A stretch of DNA of 53,782 bases from Pseudoruegeria aquimaris (GCF_900172235.1 NZ_FWFQ01000025.1:1-53782), one strand, 5' to 3'; positions 37,170-47,748 are shown, numbered from the stretch's first letter. Program-made: numbers and translations. Notes: generated from the letters alone by a model not told the origin.

Positions 37170-37754
37170 CTATCCGGCCTGCGTCTTGCCCCGCCTGTCG
37201 CCCCGCAGGTTTGCGTAGAGCACGTGGTTGCGCCAGCGGCCGTTGATCTGGAGATAGCTCTGGGCGACGCCTTCGTATTTGAAGCCGCACTTCTCGAGCA
37301 CCCCGCGCGAGGCGGCGTTCTCCGGCAGGCAGGCGGCCTCGATGCGGGAGAGATCCATCTCGTGGAAAGCGTGGTGGACGACCGCGCGGATGGCCTCGCC
37401 CATGTAGCCCTGCCGGGCGTAGCGCGCCCCGACCCAGTAGCCCAGCGTCGCCGATTGCGCCGGCCCGCGGCGGATGTTGTCGAGCGTGATCGCCCCCAAA
37501 AGGCTGTCGGTCTGGCGATCGAACAGGAACAGCGGCACCGCCATGTCCTGCGCGAGGCTGCGCTGCGCCCAGTAGACGCGGTTGGTGAAGCTCTTGCGGG
37601 TCAGATGCGCCTCGGACCAGCTCGGCTCCCACGGTTGAAGGAAATCCGCGCTCTCCTGCCGCAGATGGGCCCAGGCGCGGAAATCCCCGTGGGACGGCAG
37701 ACGCAGCACGAGGCGCTCCGACACGAGCCGCAGCTTGCGCCGACGCCCAAGCAT
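37170..37754 (-). CDS. RimJ/RimL-type GNAT acetyltransferase
   Basis: The 194-aa protein has the N-terminal ERLVLRLPSHGDFRAW and the acetyl-CoA motif YWVGARYARQGYMGEAI, followed by ENAASRGVLEKCGF, all typical of ribosomal-protein-alanine acetyltransferases. Its start codon overlaps the stop of the M16 protease gene by one base (TGATG). It is the last gene in the cox-thrC-protease run. The target may be a ribosomal or other N-terminus. Confidence 0.9.
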   Translation of the reverse strand: MLGRRRKLRLVSERLVLRLPSHGDFRAWAHLRQESADFLQPWEPSWSEAHLTRKSFTNRVYWAQRSLAQDMAVPLFLFDRQTDSLLGAITLDNIRRGPAQSATLGYWVGARYARQGYMGEAIRAVVHHAFHEMDLSRIEAACLPENAASRGVLEKCGFKYEGVAQSYLQINGRWRNHVLYANLRGDRRGKTQAG

Positions 37755-39016
37755 CAGGCCGCGAGCCTTTCGCTCACCTGCGCGAGCCCCGGCGCGGCCT
37801 CAACGGGCCCGTAGAGCGCCATGGCGACTCGGCGCGCCTCGACCATCTGCGCGGCGAAGGCGCGGGTGTCCTGAAGGGTGACGGCATCGAAGCGCGCGAC
37901 GGTCTCCTCAATGCTGGGCACGCGATCGCGGATGGCGATCATGCGCGCCAGCCGCTCGGCCCGCGCCGAGGCGCTTTCGAGCCCCATCAGCAGCCCGGCC
38001 TTGATCTGCGCACGGGCGCGGTCCACTTCGGCCTGCGTCATCTCTTCGGCGCTGCGCTTGAGCACGTCCACGGTCAGCGCGGTCAATTCACCGATCTGCT
38101 CGGCGCTGGTCCCGGCGTAGATCGTGGTCAGGCCGGTATCGGCATAGGCGCCCGTCTGGGCGAAGATCGTATAGCAGAGGCCGCGCTTCTCACGCACGTC
38201 CTGGAACAGGCGGGAGGACATGCCCCCGCCCAGGGCCGTGCTGAAGACCTGGGCGCATTCGATGGTTTCGTCGCGGTAGCTCGGCCCTTCGAAGGCCATG
38301 GTGAAATGGACCTGCTCCAGATCCTTCACCTGACGCCGTTCGCCGCCCCGGAAGGACGCGGCTTCCACGGGAAGATCCCCGCGGCGCGGCAGGTGGCCGA
38401 AGAGCTTCTCGGCCTCGCGCACGATGGCGTCGTGATCCACGCCGCCCGCAGCCGCGAGGATGATGTGCTCCGGCCCGTATTGCTCGGCCACGAAACCGGC
38501 CAGATCACTGCGCGAGAACGCCCGTACGCGCTCGCTGGGCCCCAGGATCGTGCGCCCGATGGGCTGATCCGGGTAGGCCTCTTCCTGGAGCCAGTCGAAG
38601 ATCACGTCGTCCGGCGTGTCCAGCGCCTGGCCGATTTCCTGCAGGATCACCCCGCGCTCGACCTCGATCTCCTTCGGGTCGAACACCGGGTTCAGCACGA
38701 TGTCGGCCAGCACGTCCATCGCCAGCGGCACGTCCTGCGACAGCACGCGGGCGTAGTAGGCCGTCATCTCCCGGCTGGTATAGGCGTTGATGTAGCCGCC
38801 CACGTCCTCGATGGCCTCGGCGATCTGCAGCGCGCTGCGCCGCTCGGTGCCCTTGAAGGCCATATGTTCGAGGAAATGGGCAATGCCGTTCTGCTCGAGC
38901 CGCTCGTTGCGGGCGCCGGCGGTGATCCAGATCCCGATGGAGGCCGACCGCAGCCCCGGCATGTGTTCCGTGGCGACGCGGACGCCGTTGCTCAGACGTG
39001 CGATTTCTACAGTCAC
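37754..39016 (-). CDS. M16-family zinc peptidase (processing-peptidase-like)
   Basis: The 420-aa protein carries the inverted zinc motif H47-F-L-E50-H51 in AHFLEHMAFKGT, with the distal Glu region around residue 125 and a C-terminal M16C domain (YAGTSAEQIGEL...). It resembles the mitochondrial processing peptidase beta subunit and the proteobacterial PepR protein. It starts within 4 bp of the thrC end, and the thrC-M16 pair is conserved in alphaproteobacteria. It probably degrades signal or small peptides. Confidence 0.93.
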   Translation of the reverse strand: MTVEIARLSNGVRVATEHMPGLRSASIGIWITAGARNERLEQNGIAHFLEHMAFKGTERRSALQIAEAIEDVGGYINAYTSREMTAYYARVLSQDVPLAMDVLADIVLNPVFDPKEIEVERGVILQEIGQALDTPDDVIFDWLQEEAYPDQPIGRTILGPSERVRAFSRSDLAGFVAEQYGPEHIILAAAGGVDHDAIVREAEKLFGHLPRRGDLPVEAASFRGGERRQVKDLEQVHFTMAFEGPSYRDETIECAQVFSTALGGGMSSRLFQDVREKRGLCYTIFAQTGAYADTGLTTIYAGTSAEQIGELTALTVDVLKRSAEEMTQAEVDRARAQIKAGLLMGLESASARAERLARMIAIRDRVPSIEETVARFDAVTLQDTRAFAAQMVEARRVAMALYGPVEAAPGLAQVSERLAA

Positions 39017-40404
39017 TTGGAGATGCGCTCCCGGATCAGGGCTTCCAGTGCGGCCAGATCGTTGGGCACTTCGGTCAGCCGCTCTTCACGCTCGAAAAGA
39101 TCGGCCATGCGCGCGGGCAATGCGGGGCGCTGCCCGCAGGCGCGTTCCACCGCATCGGGGAACTTTGCCGGATGCGCGGTGGCCAGCGCCACCATCGGCG
39201 TCGACTCGGTGCCGCGCCGCGCCGCGACCTCGGCGGCGATGGCGGAATGCGGGCAGAGCACCTCGCCCGTGGTGGCGTGGAACTTCGCGATGGCGGCAAG
39301 GGTTTCCTCTTCGGACACCCGCCCGGAGGAGAAGGTTTCGCGCAGGCTCTCAAGCGCCCCCTGCGACACCGGGAAAGCGCCCTTCTCCTTCAGCTCCGCC
39401 ATCAGCTGCGCCACGGCGTTGCCGTCTCCGCCGTAGGCGAAATAGAGCGCGCGCTCGAAGTTGGAGGAGACCTGGATGTCCATCGACGGGCTGATCGAAG
39501 GCGCCACCGCCTGCGTGGTGTAGGCGCCGGTTTCCAGCGTGCGGTGCAGGATGTCGTTCTGGTTGGTGGCGATCACCAGATCCCTGATCGGCAGCCCCAT
39601 GCGCTTGGCGATGTAGCCGGCGAAGATGTCACCGAAGTTGCCGGTGGGCACGGTGAAGCTCACCTCGCGGTGCGGCGCGCCCAGCGAAACGGCGGAGGAG
39701 AAATAGTAGACGACCTGCGCCAGCACGCGCGCCCAGTTGATCGAGTTCACCCCCGCCAGCCGCACCTCGTCGCGGAAGGTGAAATCGTTGAACATGTCCT
39801 TCAGCTTGCCCTGGCAATCGTCGAAATCGCCCTCCAGCGCCAGCGCGTGGACGTTGGCCTCGGTGGGGGTCGTCATCTGGCGGCGCTGCACCTCGGAGAC
39901 CCGGCCGTTGGGGAATAGGATGAAGACGTCCACGGCATCGAGCCCGCGGAAGGCCTCGATTGCGGCGGAGCCGGTGTCGCCCGAGGTCGCCCCCACGATC
40001 GTCACCCGCTCGCCGCGGCGGCTGAGCGCCACCTGGAAGAGCTGGCCGATCAGCTGCATGGCGAAATCCTTGAAGGCCAGCGTCGGGCCGTGGAACAGCT
40101 CCAGCAGGAAATCGTTGGGGCCAAGCTGCACCAGCGGCGCGCGGGCGGCATGGCCGAAGCCCGCGTAGGCCTTCTGGATGATCTCGGCGAAGTCTTCGTC
40201 GGTGAAGGCATCGCCGACGAAGGGCCGCATGACGCGGAAGGCGATCTCCTCGTAGGAGAGCCCCGCAAGCGCCGCGATCTCGGCCTTGGGCATCACCGGG
40301 ATCTCGGCCGGGATGTAGAGCCCGCCGTCGCGCGCCAGCCCGGTGAGCATGGCGTCCTCGAAGGTGAGTTCAGGGGCTTTGCCGCGGGTGGAGATGTATT
40401 TCAT
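39013..40404 (-). CDS. thrC: Threonine synthase
   Basis: The 463-aa PLP enzyme makes threonine from O-phosphohomoserine. The PLP-binding Lys112 is in LAFKDFAMQ, and the N-terminal MKYISTRGKAPELTFEDA and GATSGDTGSAAIEAFRG are class hallmarks. The length fits the longer bacterial/yeast type. It lies 13 bp downstream of surf1 and overlaps the M16 gene by 4 bp, so it is in the same transcription unit as the oxidase assembly genes, as in other alphaproteobacteria. Confidence 0.96.
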   Translation of the reverse strand: MKYISTRGKAPELTFEDAMLTGLARDGGLYIPAEIPVMPKAEIAALAGLSYEEIAFRVMRPFVGDAFTDEDFAEIIQKAYAGFGHAARAPLVQLGPNDFLLELFHGPTLAFKDFAMQLIGQLFQVALSRRGERVTIVGATSGDTGSAAIEAFRGLDAVDVFILFPNGRVSEVQRRQMTTPTEANVHALALEGDFDDCQGKLKDMFNDFTFRDEVRLAGVNSINWARVLAQVVYYFSSAVSLGAPHREVSFTVPTGNFGDIFAGYIAKRMGLPIRDLVIATNQNDILHRTLETGAYTTQAVAPSISPSMDIQVSSNFERALYFAYGGDGNAVAQLMAELKEKGAFPVSQGALESLRETFSSGRVSEEETLAAIAKFHATTGEVLCPHSAIAAEVAARRGTESTPMVALATAHPAKFPDAVERACGQRPALPARMADLFEREERLTEVPNDLAALEALIRERISK

Positions 40405-40417
40405 ATCGCCTGTGCCT

Positions 40418-41095
40418 TCAGAGGGTTTTGCGGTTGATACGCCAGAGCAGGAACGCTGTCATCCCCAACCAGACGATCGCGAGACCGAACCAGGTGAGAA
40501 CGTATTCCAAGTGATCGTTCGGAATGCCGGAGGAGTCGAGTGGGAAAGGCGTCGTGACCTGTTCGCTTTCCGACGTTTCCCGCAGCACGATGAGAACGGG
40601 CTCGGTATCGAGATGCGCCGCCATCGCCGGGATGTCCCGGCCGAACCAGATCCCGGCCTTCAGATCGGGCGCGGGGGTGGAGCTGTTCATCTCGTCGGGC
40701 CAGTGCAGGTTGCCGGTGATCGTCGCGCGCACCGGCGGGCGTGGCGTCTCCTTGGCCGTCAGCCCGACCCAGCCGCGATCCAGCAGCAGGCGGCGGCCGT
40801 CATCGGTGACGAAGGCGCTGATGATGCGGTATCCGGGGCCGATCTTCTTGACGCTGCCCAGAACGTGGATCTCTTCATCGGTGATGAGCCCCGAGGCCGT
40901 CACCGGGCGGAACTGGTCGGCCTCGGGCGTGGGCGCCGCCGGAACCGGCACCGGATCGGCGGCGATCGTTGCATCGATCTCGGCGAGGATGGCCTCTTTC
41001 CAGGCCAGCCGCTGCAATTGCCACACACCCAGCGAAATCAGGATGGCTGCGCCGCCGAGGCCGAAGATCAGCGGCAGGATGATCCGTTTGAACAC
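40418..41095 (-). CDS. SURF1-family cytochrome oxidase biogenesis protein
   Basis: The 225-aa membrane protein has one N-terminal helix (ILPLIFGLGGAAILISLG) followed by WQLQRLAWKEAIL and RGWVGL, and a second helix near the C-terminus (GLAIVWLGMTAFLLW). This is the SURF1/Shy1 layout. It aids heme a insertion into subunit I of the aa3 oxidase. It lies between coxC and thrC in the oxidase operon; subunit I (ctaD) is not in the window. Confidence 0.93.
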   Translation of the reverse strand: MFKRIILPLIFGLGGAAILISLGVWQLQRLAWKEAILAEIDATIAADPVPVPAAPTPEADQFRPVTASGLITDEEIHVLGSVKKIGPGYRIISAFVTDDGRRLLLDRGWVGLTAKETPRPPVRATITGNLHWPDEMNSSTPAPDLKAGIWFGRDIPAMAAHLDTEPVLIVLRETSESEQVTTPFPLDSSGIPNDHLEYVLTWFGLAIVWLGMTAFLLWRINRKTL

Positions 41096-41198
41096 GAGGG
41101 CACCGCTCCTGGGTCAAATGCGAAAGCGCGAAGCCTTGAGCCCCGCGCTTTTCCTGTTCGGTGATCGGGCGCGGATCAGATCGCCGCGCCCGGCGGGG

Positions 41199-41999
41199 TC
41201 AGGAGCCCCAGATGTAGACGGCGGCGAAGAGGAAGAGCCACACCACGTCCACGAAGTGCCAGTACCATGCGGCCGCCTCGAAACCGACGTGCTTCTCCGG
41301 GGTGAAGTGGCCGGCGTAGACGCGCAGCAGGCAGACGAAGAGGAAGATCGTGCCGATGATCACGTGGGCGCCGTGGAAGCCCGTCGCCATGAAGAAGTTG
41401 GCGCCGTAGATGTTGCCCGAGAAGCCGAAGGCCGCGTGGCTGTATTCGTAGGCCTGGAACGCGGTGAAGATCAGGCCCAGCAGGATGGCGATGATCAGGC
41501 CGTTGCGCAGATCCTTGCGGTTGTTCTCATGCACCAGAGCGTGGTGGGCCCAGGTGGCGGCGCAGCCGGAGCACAGCAGGATCAGCGTGTTGATCAGCGG
41601 CAGGTGCCAAGGGTCGAAGGTCTCGATGCCGGCGGGCGGCCAGACGCCGTCCACGGCCGGGCTTTCCGGCCCCATCGGATACATGGCGTGCTTGAAGAAG
41701 GACCAGAACCAGGCCGCGAAGAACATCACCTCGGACATGATGAACATCAGGAAGCCGTAGCGCAGGCCGATGCGCACCACCGGGGTGTGATCACCCGCGA
41801 GGCTCTCGGCGATCACGTCCTTCCACCAGCCGAACATGACGTAGAGCACTGCGACGAGGCCGATGAGGAACATCCACGGACCATGGTCGTGGAACCACAG
41901 AACGGCCCCGAAGAGCATGACGAATGCGCCCACGGACCCGAGCAGGGGCCAGATGGAAGGCGGCAGGATGTGATAGTCGTGGTTTTTAGCGTGCGCCAT
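41199..41999 (-). CDS. coxC: Cytochrome c oxidase subunit III
   Basis: The 266-aa membrane protein has seven predicted helices. Family landmarks include the N-terminal [42 protein letters not shown] and a final [21 protein letters not shown]. It is a core subunit of the aa3-type terminal oxidase and stabilises the proton-pumping subunit I. Located downstream of ctaG in the operon. Confidence 0.97.
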   Translation of the reverse strand: MAHAKNHDYHILPPSIWPLLGSVGAFVMLFGAVLWFHDHGPWMFLIGLVAVLYVMFGWWKDVIAESLAGDHTPVVRIGLRYGFLMFIMSEVMFFAAWFWSFFKHAMYPMGPESPAVDGVWPPAGIETFDPWHLPLINTLILLCSGCAATWAHHALVHENNRKDLRNGLIIAILLGLIFTAFQAYEYSHAAFGFSGNIYGANFFMATGFHGAHVIIGTIFLFVCLLRVYAGHFTPEKHVGFEAAAWYWHFVDVVWLFLFAAVYIWGS

Positions 42000-42024
42000 G
42001 TTAGTTTCCGTCCCTCATTTCGCG

Positions 42025-42600
42025 CTAACTGTCATCGCCCGTCCGCGGCGCGTCAACGGCGGCGGTTTCCTCGGGCAAATCGGTTTCGTAGAAAGTATAC
42101 CCCAGCGTGATGTGCCCGGTATACTTCGCTTCCCTGTCGTTGACGATCTCCGGATCCACGAAGAACGTCACTGGCATCATGACCGTCTCGCCCGGCTGCA
42201 GAACCTGCATCTCGAAGCAGAAACAATCGATCTTGGTGAAATAGTTGCCCGCCGAATAGGGGGCGACGTTGTAGCTGGCCGTGCCGGCGATCGGCCGGTC
42301 GGTCGGGTTGTGGGCCTCGTAGAAGGCGAGCCCGGTTTCCCCGATCTTGATCTCCATCTCGCGCACGGCCGGCTTGAACGTCCAGGGCATGCCGCGCTCC
42401 AGCGAGGCGTCGAAGCGGATCTTGATCGTCTTGTCGAGGATCACGTCTGAGCCGGCTTCGGCCGTGTTGGTGACGCCGCCGAAACCCGTCACGCGGCAGA
42501 ACCAGTCATAGAACGGCACTGCTGCCCATGCGAGCGAGCCGAAAAGCAGCACCACGCCGACCGTCGCCGCAAGAGATTTCTGTTTGCCCGTCATCGCCAT
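42025..42600 (-). CDS. ctaG: CtaG/Cox11 copper chaperone for cytochrome oxidase
   Basis: The 191-aa protein has one N-terminal helix and a periplasmic immunoglobulin-like domain with FCRVTGFGG and KIDCFCFEMQVL. The latter Cys pair binds copper for the CuB site of subunit I. It shares one base with the upstream CoxF-like gene and is followed closely by coxC. Confidence 0.95.
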   Translation of the reverse strand: MAMTGKQKSLAATVGVVLLFGSLAWAAVPFYDWFCRVTGFGGVTNTAEAGSDVILDKTIKIRFDASLERGMPWTFKPAVREMEIKIGETGLAFYEAHNPTDRPIAGTASYNVAPYSAGNYFTKIDCFCFEMQVLQPGETVMMPVTFFVDPEIVNDREAKYTGHITLGYTFYETDLPEETAAVDAPRTGDDS

Positions 42601-42782
42601 CAGTTGCCCTCCGTCATTTCGGGGCGGACGGCATGGTCGAAGCCTTGCATCGGATCACCGCGCGTCACCTTCACGACCGTCAGGCCGAAGACGATGGCCA
42701 CGAAGCCGATCAGGCACAGGCCGACGCCAAGGTTGCGCCCGAAGCGGCGCTGGTGGATCTCGTGCTCCTTCTGGATCGCCAT
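42600..42782 (-). CDS. Small single-helix protein of the cox operon (CoxF-like)
   Basis: The 60-aa protein starts MAIQKEHEIHQRRFGRN, has one hydrophobic helix (LGVGLCLIGFVAIVFGLTVVKV) and a short polar tail. It sits exactly between ctaB and ctaG, touching both. Small proteins in this position are called CoxF in Rhodobacteraceae. The start at 42782 is chosen because the longer frame (to 42896) runs into ctaB. It is probably an assembly factor; its function is not established. Confidence 0.78.
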   Translation of the reverse strand: MAIQKEHEIHQRRFGRNLGVGLCLIGFVAIVFGLTVVKVTRGDPMQGFDHAVRPEMTEGN

Positions 42783-42783
42783 G

Positions 42784-43725
42784 CTACACCCCCAGTCCAA
42801 GCACCCCGAGCGCGGCATCCGCCAGCAGCGCGAGGAAGTGGAGGAAAAGGTAGAGCAGCGACACTTTGAAGAAAGCGCGTTCGGCCTTGTATCCATCGGC
42901 TTCGGCGGTCATTTCGTCGCGGCGGTAGAGCCCGACGGCGCCCCAGATGAACCAGGCGTTCATGGCCACCGACGTGGCGATGTAGACGGGGCCGCCGATG
43001 GAGGTGAAAGAGATGCCCAGCGTCACCACGGCCAGCAGCAGCGTGTAGACGAGGATGTGGGTGCGGGTCGCCTTGCGCCCGTGGGTCACGGTCAGCATCG
43101 GCACGCCGGCCTTGGTGTAATCGTCGTTCATGAAGAGCGCGAGCGCCCAGAAGTGCGGCGGGGTCCACATGAAGGTGATCGCGAACATCAGCACGCTTTC
43201 GATGCTGATCCCACCGGTGGCCACGGCCCAGCCGATCATCGGGGGGAAGGCCCCGGCGGCGCCGCCGATGACAATGTTCTGCGGCGTCCAGCGCTTGAGC
43301 CACATCGTGTAGATCACGACGTAGAAGAAGATGGTGAAGGCCAGAAGCCCGGCGGCCACCCAGTTGGCGGCGAGCCCGAGCATCACCACCGACATGGCCG
43401 ACAGCGCGATCCCCACGGCGAAGGCCTCTCCGCGGGTCACCTTGCCGGCCGGCACGGGGCGGCCCTTGGTGCGCTTCATCACGATGTCGATGTCGCTGTC
43501 ATACCACATGTTCAGCGCACCGGAGGCCCCGCCCCCGATGGCGATGAACAGAATCGCGCAGAAACCGACGAAAGGATGCACCGGGACCGGTGCAACCAGA
43601 AGGCCGACCAGGGCGGTGAACACCACGAGCGACATCACGCGCGGCTTGAGCAGCGCGAAATAGTCGCCAAAACCGGCCTCTTGCGGGCCGGCCTTGGATT
43701 GGATGTCGTAGCTGGTATCCGTCAT
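42784..43725 (-). CDS. ctaB: Heme O synthase (protoheme IX farnesyltransferase)
   Basis: The 313-aa membrane UbiA-family prenyltransferase has about nine helices. The prenyl-diphosphate/metal motif is NMWYDSDIDIVMKRTKGRP, followed by RWTPQNIVIGGAAGAFPPMIGW. It converts heme B to heme O, the precursor of heme A for the oxidase. The start at 43725 (MTDTSYD) is preferred over 43752. Located between coxB and the CoxF-like gene. Confidence 0.96.
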   Translation of the reverse strand: MTDTSYDIQSKAGPQEAGFGDYFALLKPRVMSLVVFTALVGLLVAPVPVHPFVGFCAILFIAIGGGASGALNMWYDSDIDIVMKRTKGRPVPAGKVTRGEAFAVGIALSAMSVVMLGLAANWVAAGLLAFTIFFYVVIYTMWLKRWTPQNIVIGGAAGAFPPMIGWAVATGGISIESVLMFAITFMWTPPHFWALALFMNDDYTKAGVPMLTVTHGRKATRTHILVYTLLLAVVTLGISFTSIGGPVYIATSVAMNAWFIWGAVGLYRRDEMTAEADGYKAERAFFKVSLLYLFLHFLALLADAALGVLGLGV

Positions 43726-43780
43726 GGTCTGGCTCTCTCGTGGTGGAGGCACCCGTTCACGGGCGCCTCACGCCGTGTCG

Positions 43781-44644
43781 TCAGTCGGCGGAAGCGACTT
43801 TCAGTTCCAGCGGCTTGCCGGCGTATTCGGCGATGGCGCCTTGCAGCCACTGTTGGTAGGCTTCTTCGCTCACCACTTTCACGGTGATCGGCATGTAGGC
43901 GTGATCCTTGCCGCAGAGCTCGGAGCACTGACCGAAGTAGACGCCTTCCTTGTCGGCTTCGAACCACAGTTCGGCGATCCGGCCCGGAACGGCATCCTGC
44001 TTCACGCCGAAGGCGGGGATCGTCCAGGAGTGGATCACGTCGGAGCCCGTCACCTGCATCACGACGACCTTGTTCACCGGAACGACGACGGCGGTGTCGG
44101 TGGCAAGCAGGTATTCATCCTCGGCGTAGCCGTAGTCGGCGAGCGCTTCCTTGCCCAGCATGAAGCTGTCGAAGCCGAACTCGTGGTCGGTGTATTCGTA
44201 GGTCCAGTACCACTGGTTCCCGGTCACCTTGATGTTGATCTCGCCTTCCGGGATCTCCTGCTGCTTGAACAGCACCGGCAGCGAGACGGAGCCGATGGCG
44301 ACCAGGATCACGATCGGCACCAGCGTCCATGCCACTTCCAGGGGCGTGTTGTGGGAGAAGGTCGCCGGCTCTGCGTTGCGCTTGCGGTTGAAGCGAATGA
44401 TCACGAAGGCCAGAAGCGCCGTGACGAAGAGAGTGATCACGGTGATGATCACGAGGATGAAGCCGTCCAGCCAGTGGATGTCACGGGCCAGTTCGGTGGC
44501 GGCGGGCTGGAAGCCCGTGCCCTTCGGCATCGGCTTGCCGATGACTTCGAGATCGCCCAGCGCGTCCTGCGCGGAAGCCCCCGTTGCCAGAATCGTTGCC
44601 AGAACTGCTGCCCAGAGGCCCGAAAGATGGTTCAGAAGTCGCAT
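43781..44644 (-). CDS. coxB: Cytochrome c oxidase subunit II
   Basis: The 287-aa protein has a signal peptide ([17 protein letters not shown]), two membrane helices and a periplasmic cupredoxin domain with the binuclear CuA site ([13 protein letters not shown] and [15 protein letters not shown]). Aromatic residues of the electron-entry region are seen in NQWYWTYEY. It accepts electrons from cytochrome c. It is the first gene of the operon. The frame remains open upstream across tldD, but that is antisense shadow; the start at 44644 fits the signal peptide. Confidence 0.97.
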   Translation of the reverse strand: MRLLNHLSGLWAAVLATILATGASAQDALGDLEVIGKPMPKGTGFQPAATELARDIHWLDGFILVIITVITLFVTALLAFVIIRFNRKRNAEPATFSHNTPLEVAWTLVPIVILVAIGSVSLPVLFKQQEIPEGEINIKVTGNQWYWTYEYTDHEFGFDSFMLGKEALADYGYAEDEYLLATDTAVVVPVNKVVVMQVTGSDVIHSWTIPAFGVKQDAVPGRIAELWFEADKEGVYFGQCSELCGKDHAYMPITVKVVSEEAYQQWLQGAIAEYAGKPLELKVASAD

Positions 44645-44824
44645 GTCCGTTTCCTGTTCGCAGATCGGCAGCTCCCTACCGCCGACGCATCCGGCCCTCG
44701 CCTGCCGGAATCCCATTGTGTTCGCAGCGCTTGAAACCATATTAATGCGGAGCGAACAAGCACCTCTTGCGCGGCAAACAGCCGCTTCCCCCGGAGGCCC
44801 CTTGTAAATCAGGAGTTTTTGCCC

Positions 44825-46246
44825 ATGTCCGAGGCCCCTTTCCGCCCTTTCGAAACCAAGCTGGACGAGGCGGCGGCGCTGCGGGTGCTGCGGGCCGCGA
44901 CGCAGGGCGCGGACGATGGCGAGCTGTTCCTTGAGCGGCGGCGCTCCGAAGTGCTGGTGTTCGACGACGGCCGCGTGAAGACCGCCAGCTACGATGCCTC
45001 CGAGGGCTTCGGCCTGCGCGCGGTGCGCGGCGAAACCGCCGGCTACGCCCATTCCACCGAGATCAGCGAGCAGGCGCTCAAACGCGCCGCCGAGACCGCG
45101 CGGCTCGCCGTGGGCGACGGCGGCGGCACCTGGGCGGATGCGCCCAAGGCCAGCAACCGGCGGCTCTACTCCGATGAGAACCCGATCGCGCAGGCCAGCT
45201 TCCCGGCCAAGATCGAAACCCTGCGCGAGATCGACGCCTTCACCCGCGGGCTGGACAAGCGCGTGGTGCAGGTCTCCGCCACCATCGCCGCCTCCATGCA
45301 GGAGGTCGAGATCCTGCGCCCCGACGGCGTCCGGGTGCGGGATGCGCGGCCGATGAGCCGGGTCAACGTCTCGGTGATCGTGGAAGAAAACGGCCGCCGC
45401 GAATCCGGCAGCCACGGCGGCGGCGGGCGCGCCGGGCTCACCGAACTGGTGCAGCCGGCCCATTGGCAGGGTGCGGCCCGCGAGGCTCTGCGCATCGCGC
45501 TGGTGAACCTGCGCGCCGAGCCCGCCCCCGCCGGCGAGATGGACGTGGCCCTCGGGCCGGGCTGGCCCGGCGTGCTCCTGCACGAGGCCGTGGGCCACGG
45601 GCTGGAGGGCGATTTCAACCGCAAGGGCACCTCCGCCTTCTCGGGGCGCATCGGCGAGAGGGTGGCCGCGAAGGGCGTCACCGTTCTGGATGACGGCACC
45701 ATCCCCGACCGCCGCGGCTCCATCAGCTTCGACGACGAAGGCACGCCCTCGGGCAAGACCGTGCTGATCGAGGACGGCATCCTCGTGGGCTACATGCAGG
45801 ATCGCCAGAACGCGCGTCTCATGGGCGTGGCCCCCACTGGCAACGGCCGGCGCGAAAGCTACGCCCATGCGCCGATGCCCCGGATGACGAACACCTACAT
45901 GCTGGGCGGCGAAGCCGATCCGGAGGCGATCGTGGCCGAGGTGAAGGACGGCATCTACGCCGTGGGCTTCGGCGGCGGCCAGGTGGACATCACCAACGGC
46001 AAGTTCGTCTTTTCCTGCACCGAGGCCTACCGCGTGAAGAACGGCGTGATCGGCGCGCCGGTGAAAGGCGCGACGCTGATCGGCGACGGCCCGACCGCGA
46101 TGACGAAGATCCGCGCCATCGGCAACGACATGGCGCTCGATCCCGGCATCGGCAACTGCGGCAAGGCGGGCCAATGGGTGCCGGTGGGCGTCGGCCAGCC
46201 GACGCTGCTGCTGGGCGGGCTCACCGTGGGCGGCTCGGCCGCATAG
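44825..46246 (+). CDS. tldD: TldD metallopeptidase subunit
   Basis: The 473-aa protein has the characteristic zinc motif [12 protein letters not shown] (residues 253-264, H-E-x3-H) and the [10 protein letters not shown] and [10 protein letters not shown] segments of TldD/PmbA proteins. TldD works with TldE (PmbA) to degrade small unfolded peptides and mature certain peptides such as microcins. Its partner is not in the window. The start at 44825 has an AGGAG site 9 bases upstream; a TTG at 44819 would add two residues. Divergent from coxB with a 180-bp gap. Confidence 0.96.
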   Translation: MSEAPFRPFETKLDEAAALRVLRAATQGADDGELFLERRRSEVLVFDDGRVKTASYDASEGFGLRAVRGETAGYAHSTEISEQALKRAAETARLAVGDGGGTWADAPKASNRRLYSDENPIAQASFPAKIETLREIDAFTRGLDKRVVQVSATIAASMQEVEILRPDGVRVRDARPMSRVNVSVIVEENGRRESGSHGGGGRAGLTELVQPAHWQGAAREALRIALVNLRAEPAPAGEMDVALGPGWPGVLLHEAVGHGLEGDFNRKGTSAFSGRIGERVAAKGVTVLDDGTIPDRRGSISFDDEGTPSGKTVLIEDGILVGYMQDRQNARLMGVAPTGNGRRESYAHAPMPRMTNTYMLGGEADPEAIVAEVKDGIYAVGFGGGQVDITNGKFVFSCTEAYRVKNGVIGAPVKGATLIGDGPTAMTKIRAIGNDMALDPGIGNCGKAGQWVPVGVGQPTLLLGGLTVGGSAA

Positions 46247-46415
46247 CTCGCCGCCGGCCGGCCCCGCTTCAGCGCGCCTTCCCCGGCGCGTGATGCCCTT
46301 GAGCGAAAAGCCCAGACGCGGGCCCGTTCCGTGGCGCGCGAAGGAAAACGGCGCGTATTCATACCCTATTAACCAACAACGGCCATCATCCTTCCTGCAA
46401 GCCAAGGGAGCCACG

Positions 46416-47600
46416 ATGCAGGAAGATGCCGCCCTTCCCCGCCCCCCACTCACCTCACCCACGGGGGAAGGTGGCCGTGTATCGTGGCTCCGCCTGATCC
46501 GCTCGCAACGTGTCGGGGTCTCGACGTTCCACCGGCTGATGGCCGAGCATGGCAGCGCGCAAGCCGCGCTCGCGGCCTTGCCCGAAGTGGCCCGCGCCGC
46601 CGGGCTTGAGCACTATACCCCCTTCAGCCTCGAAGCCGCGGAACGGGAATGCGCCGCGGCGAAGGCGGCGGGTGCCCGCATGATCCTGCTGACGGATCCG
46701 GAATACCCCCCCTTGCTGAAGGAAACCGAAGATGCGCCGCCTCTGCTCTGGATCCGGGGCGATGCGGCGCTGCTGGCCCGCCCGGCGGTGGCGCTGGTGG
46801 GCGCGCGCAATGCCTCGTCGCTCGGCCTGCGCATGGCCCGGCGGCTGGCGGCGGGCCTTGCCGAAGCGGGATATCTGGTCGTTTCGGGGCTGGCGCGCGG
46901 GATCGATGCCGCCGCCCATGACGCGGCGCTGGAGGGCGGCACCCTCGCCGTCTTCGCCGGCGGGGTGGACGTGATCTACCCGAAAGAAAATGCCGCCCTT
47001 GCCGCGGCCGTCGCCGACAAGGGCTGCATCCTCTCCGAAATGCCGATGGGGCTCTACCCGCAGGCGCGGAACTTCCCGCGCCGCAACCGGATCGTCTCGG
47101 GCCTCGGCCGGGCCACGGTGGTGGTGGAGGCCGCCGCCCGCTCGGGCAGCCTGATCACCGCCCGCTTCGCCGCGGACCAGTCGCGCGAGGTGATGGCCGT
47201 GCCGGGCCACCCTTTCGATGCCCGTGCCTCGGGCTGCAACCTGCTGCTGCGCGACGGCGCCACGCTGGTGCGCGGGGTGGACGACATTCTCGAAGTGATC
47301 GGCCCGGCCCGGGAACCCGCCCAACCACACAGCAGTGCACACACGGCGGCCCATTCCGTGCCGGAGGCCGCGCCGCCGCTGCCCGGATTGCCGGATGAGG
47401 AACGCCCCGGCGGCGGCCTGCCCGCGCAGGCGGAACTGCACCGCGCCATTCTTGCCCGGCTCGGCCCCTCCCCCATCGCCGAGGATCAGCTTGTGCGCGA
47501 TCTGCGCCTGCCCGCCGGGGCCGTGGCTCCGGGGCTCGTCGCCCTCGAACTGGACGGGCGAATCCGCCGCGCTCCGGGCGGGCTCGTGGCCCTGGCCTGA
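46416..47600 (+). CDS. dprA: DNA-processing protein DprA
   Basis: The 394-aa protein loads RecA on incoming single-stranded DNA during natural transformation. The Rossmann core shows [63 protein letters not shown] and [11 protein letters not shown]-terminal winged-helix DprA domain ([20 protein letters not shown]) follows. The start at 46416 (MQEDAAL) has a GGGAG site; a longer frame to 46290 has no homology. It precedes topA in a conserved order. Confidence 0.95.
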   Translation: MQEDAALPRPPLTSPTGEGGRVSWLRLIRSQRVGVSTFHRLMAEHGSAQAALAALPEVARAAGLEHYTPFSLEAAERECAAAKAAGARMILLTDPEYPPLLKETEDAPPLLWIRGDAALLARPAVALVGARNASSLGLRMARRLAAGLAEAGYLVVSGLARGIDAAAHDAALEGGTLAVFAGGVDVIYPKENAALAAAVADKGCILSEMPMGLYPQARNFPRRNRIVSGLGRATVVVEAAARSGSLITARFAADQSREVMAVPGHPFDARASGCNLLLRDGATLVRGVDDILEVIGPAREPAQPHSSAHTAAHSVPEAAPPLPGLPDEERPGGGLPAQAELHRAILARLGPSPIAEDQLVRDLRLPAGAVAPGLVALELDGRIRRAPGGLVALA

Positions 47601-47679
47601 CGGCCGCGCGCGCCCGGCCGGCCCTCGCGCCCGCCCCGTCGATCGGCAGGCGGCGGCCCGCTTTGTGTGATCGGCGCCA

Positions 47680-47708
47680 TTGACAATCCTCAATTCGCCG
47701 CCACATCT
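47680..47708 (+). promoter_or_regulatory. Candidate sigma-70 promoter of topA
   Basis: TTGACA (47680-47685) with a 17-nt spacer is followed by ACATCT (47703-47708), ~40 bp before the topA start. The -35 box is perfect and the -10 is weak. Confidence 0.5.
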
Positions 47709-47748
47709 TGCGCCGCCATACGCCCGTGGAAGAGTCGAGAGGAAATTC

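Noticed and set aside
43781-46462. 893-codon reading of coxB extending upstream
   Set aside because: Everything before 44644 is antisense to tldD; the coxB signal peptide begins at 44644.
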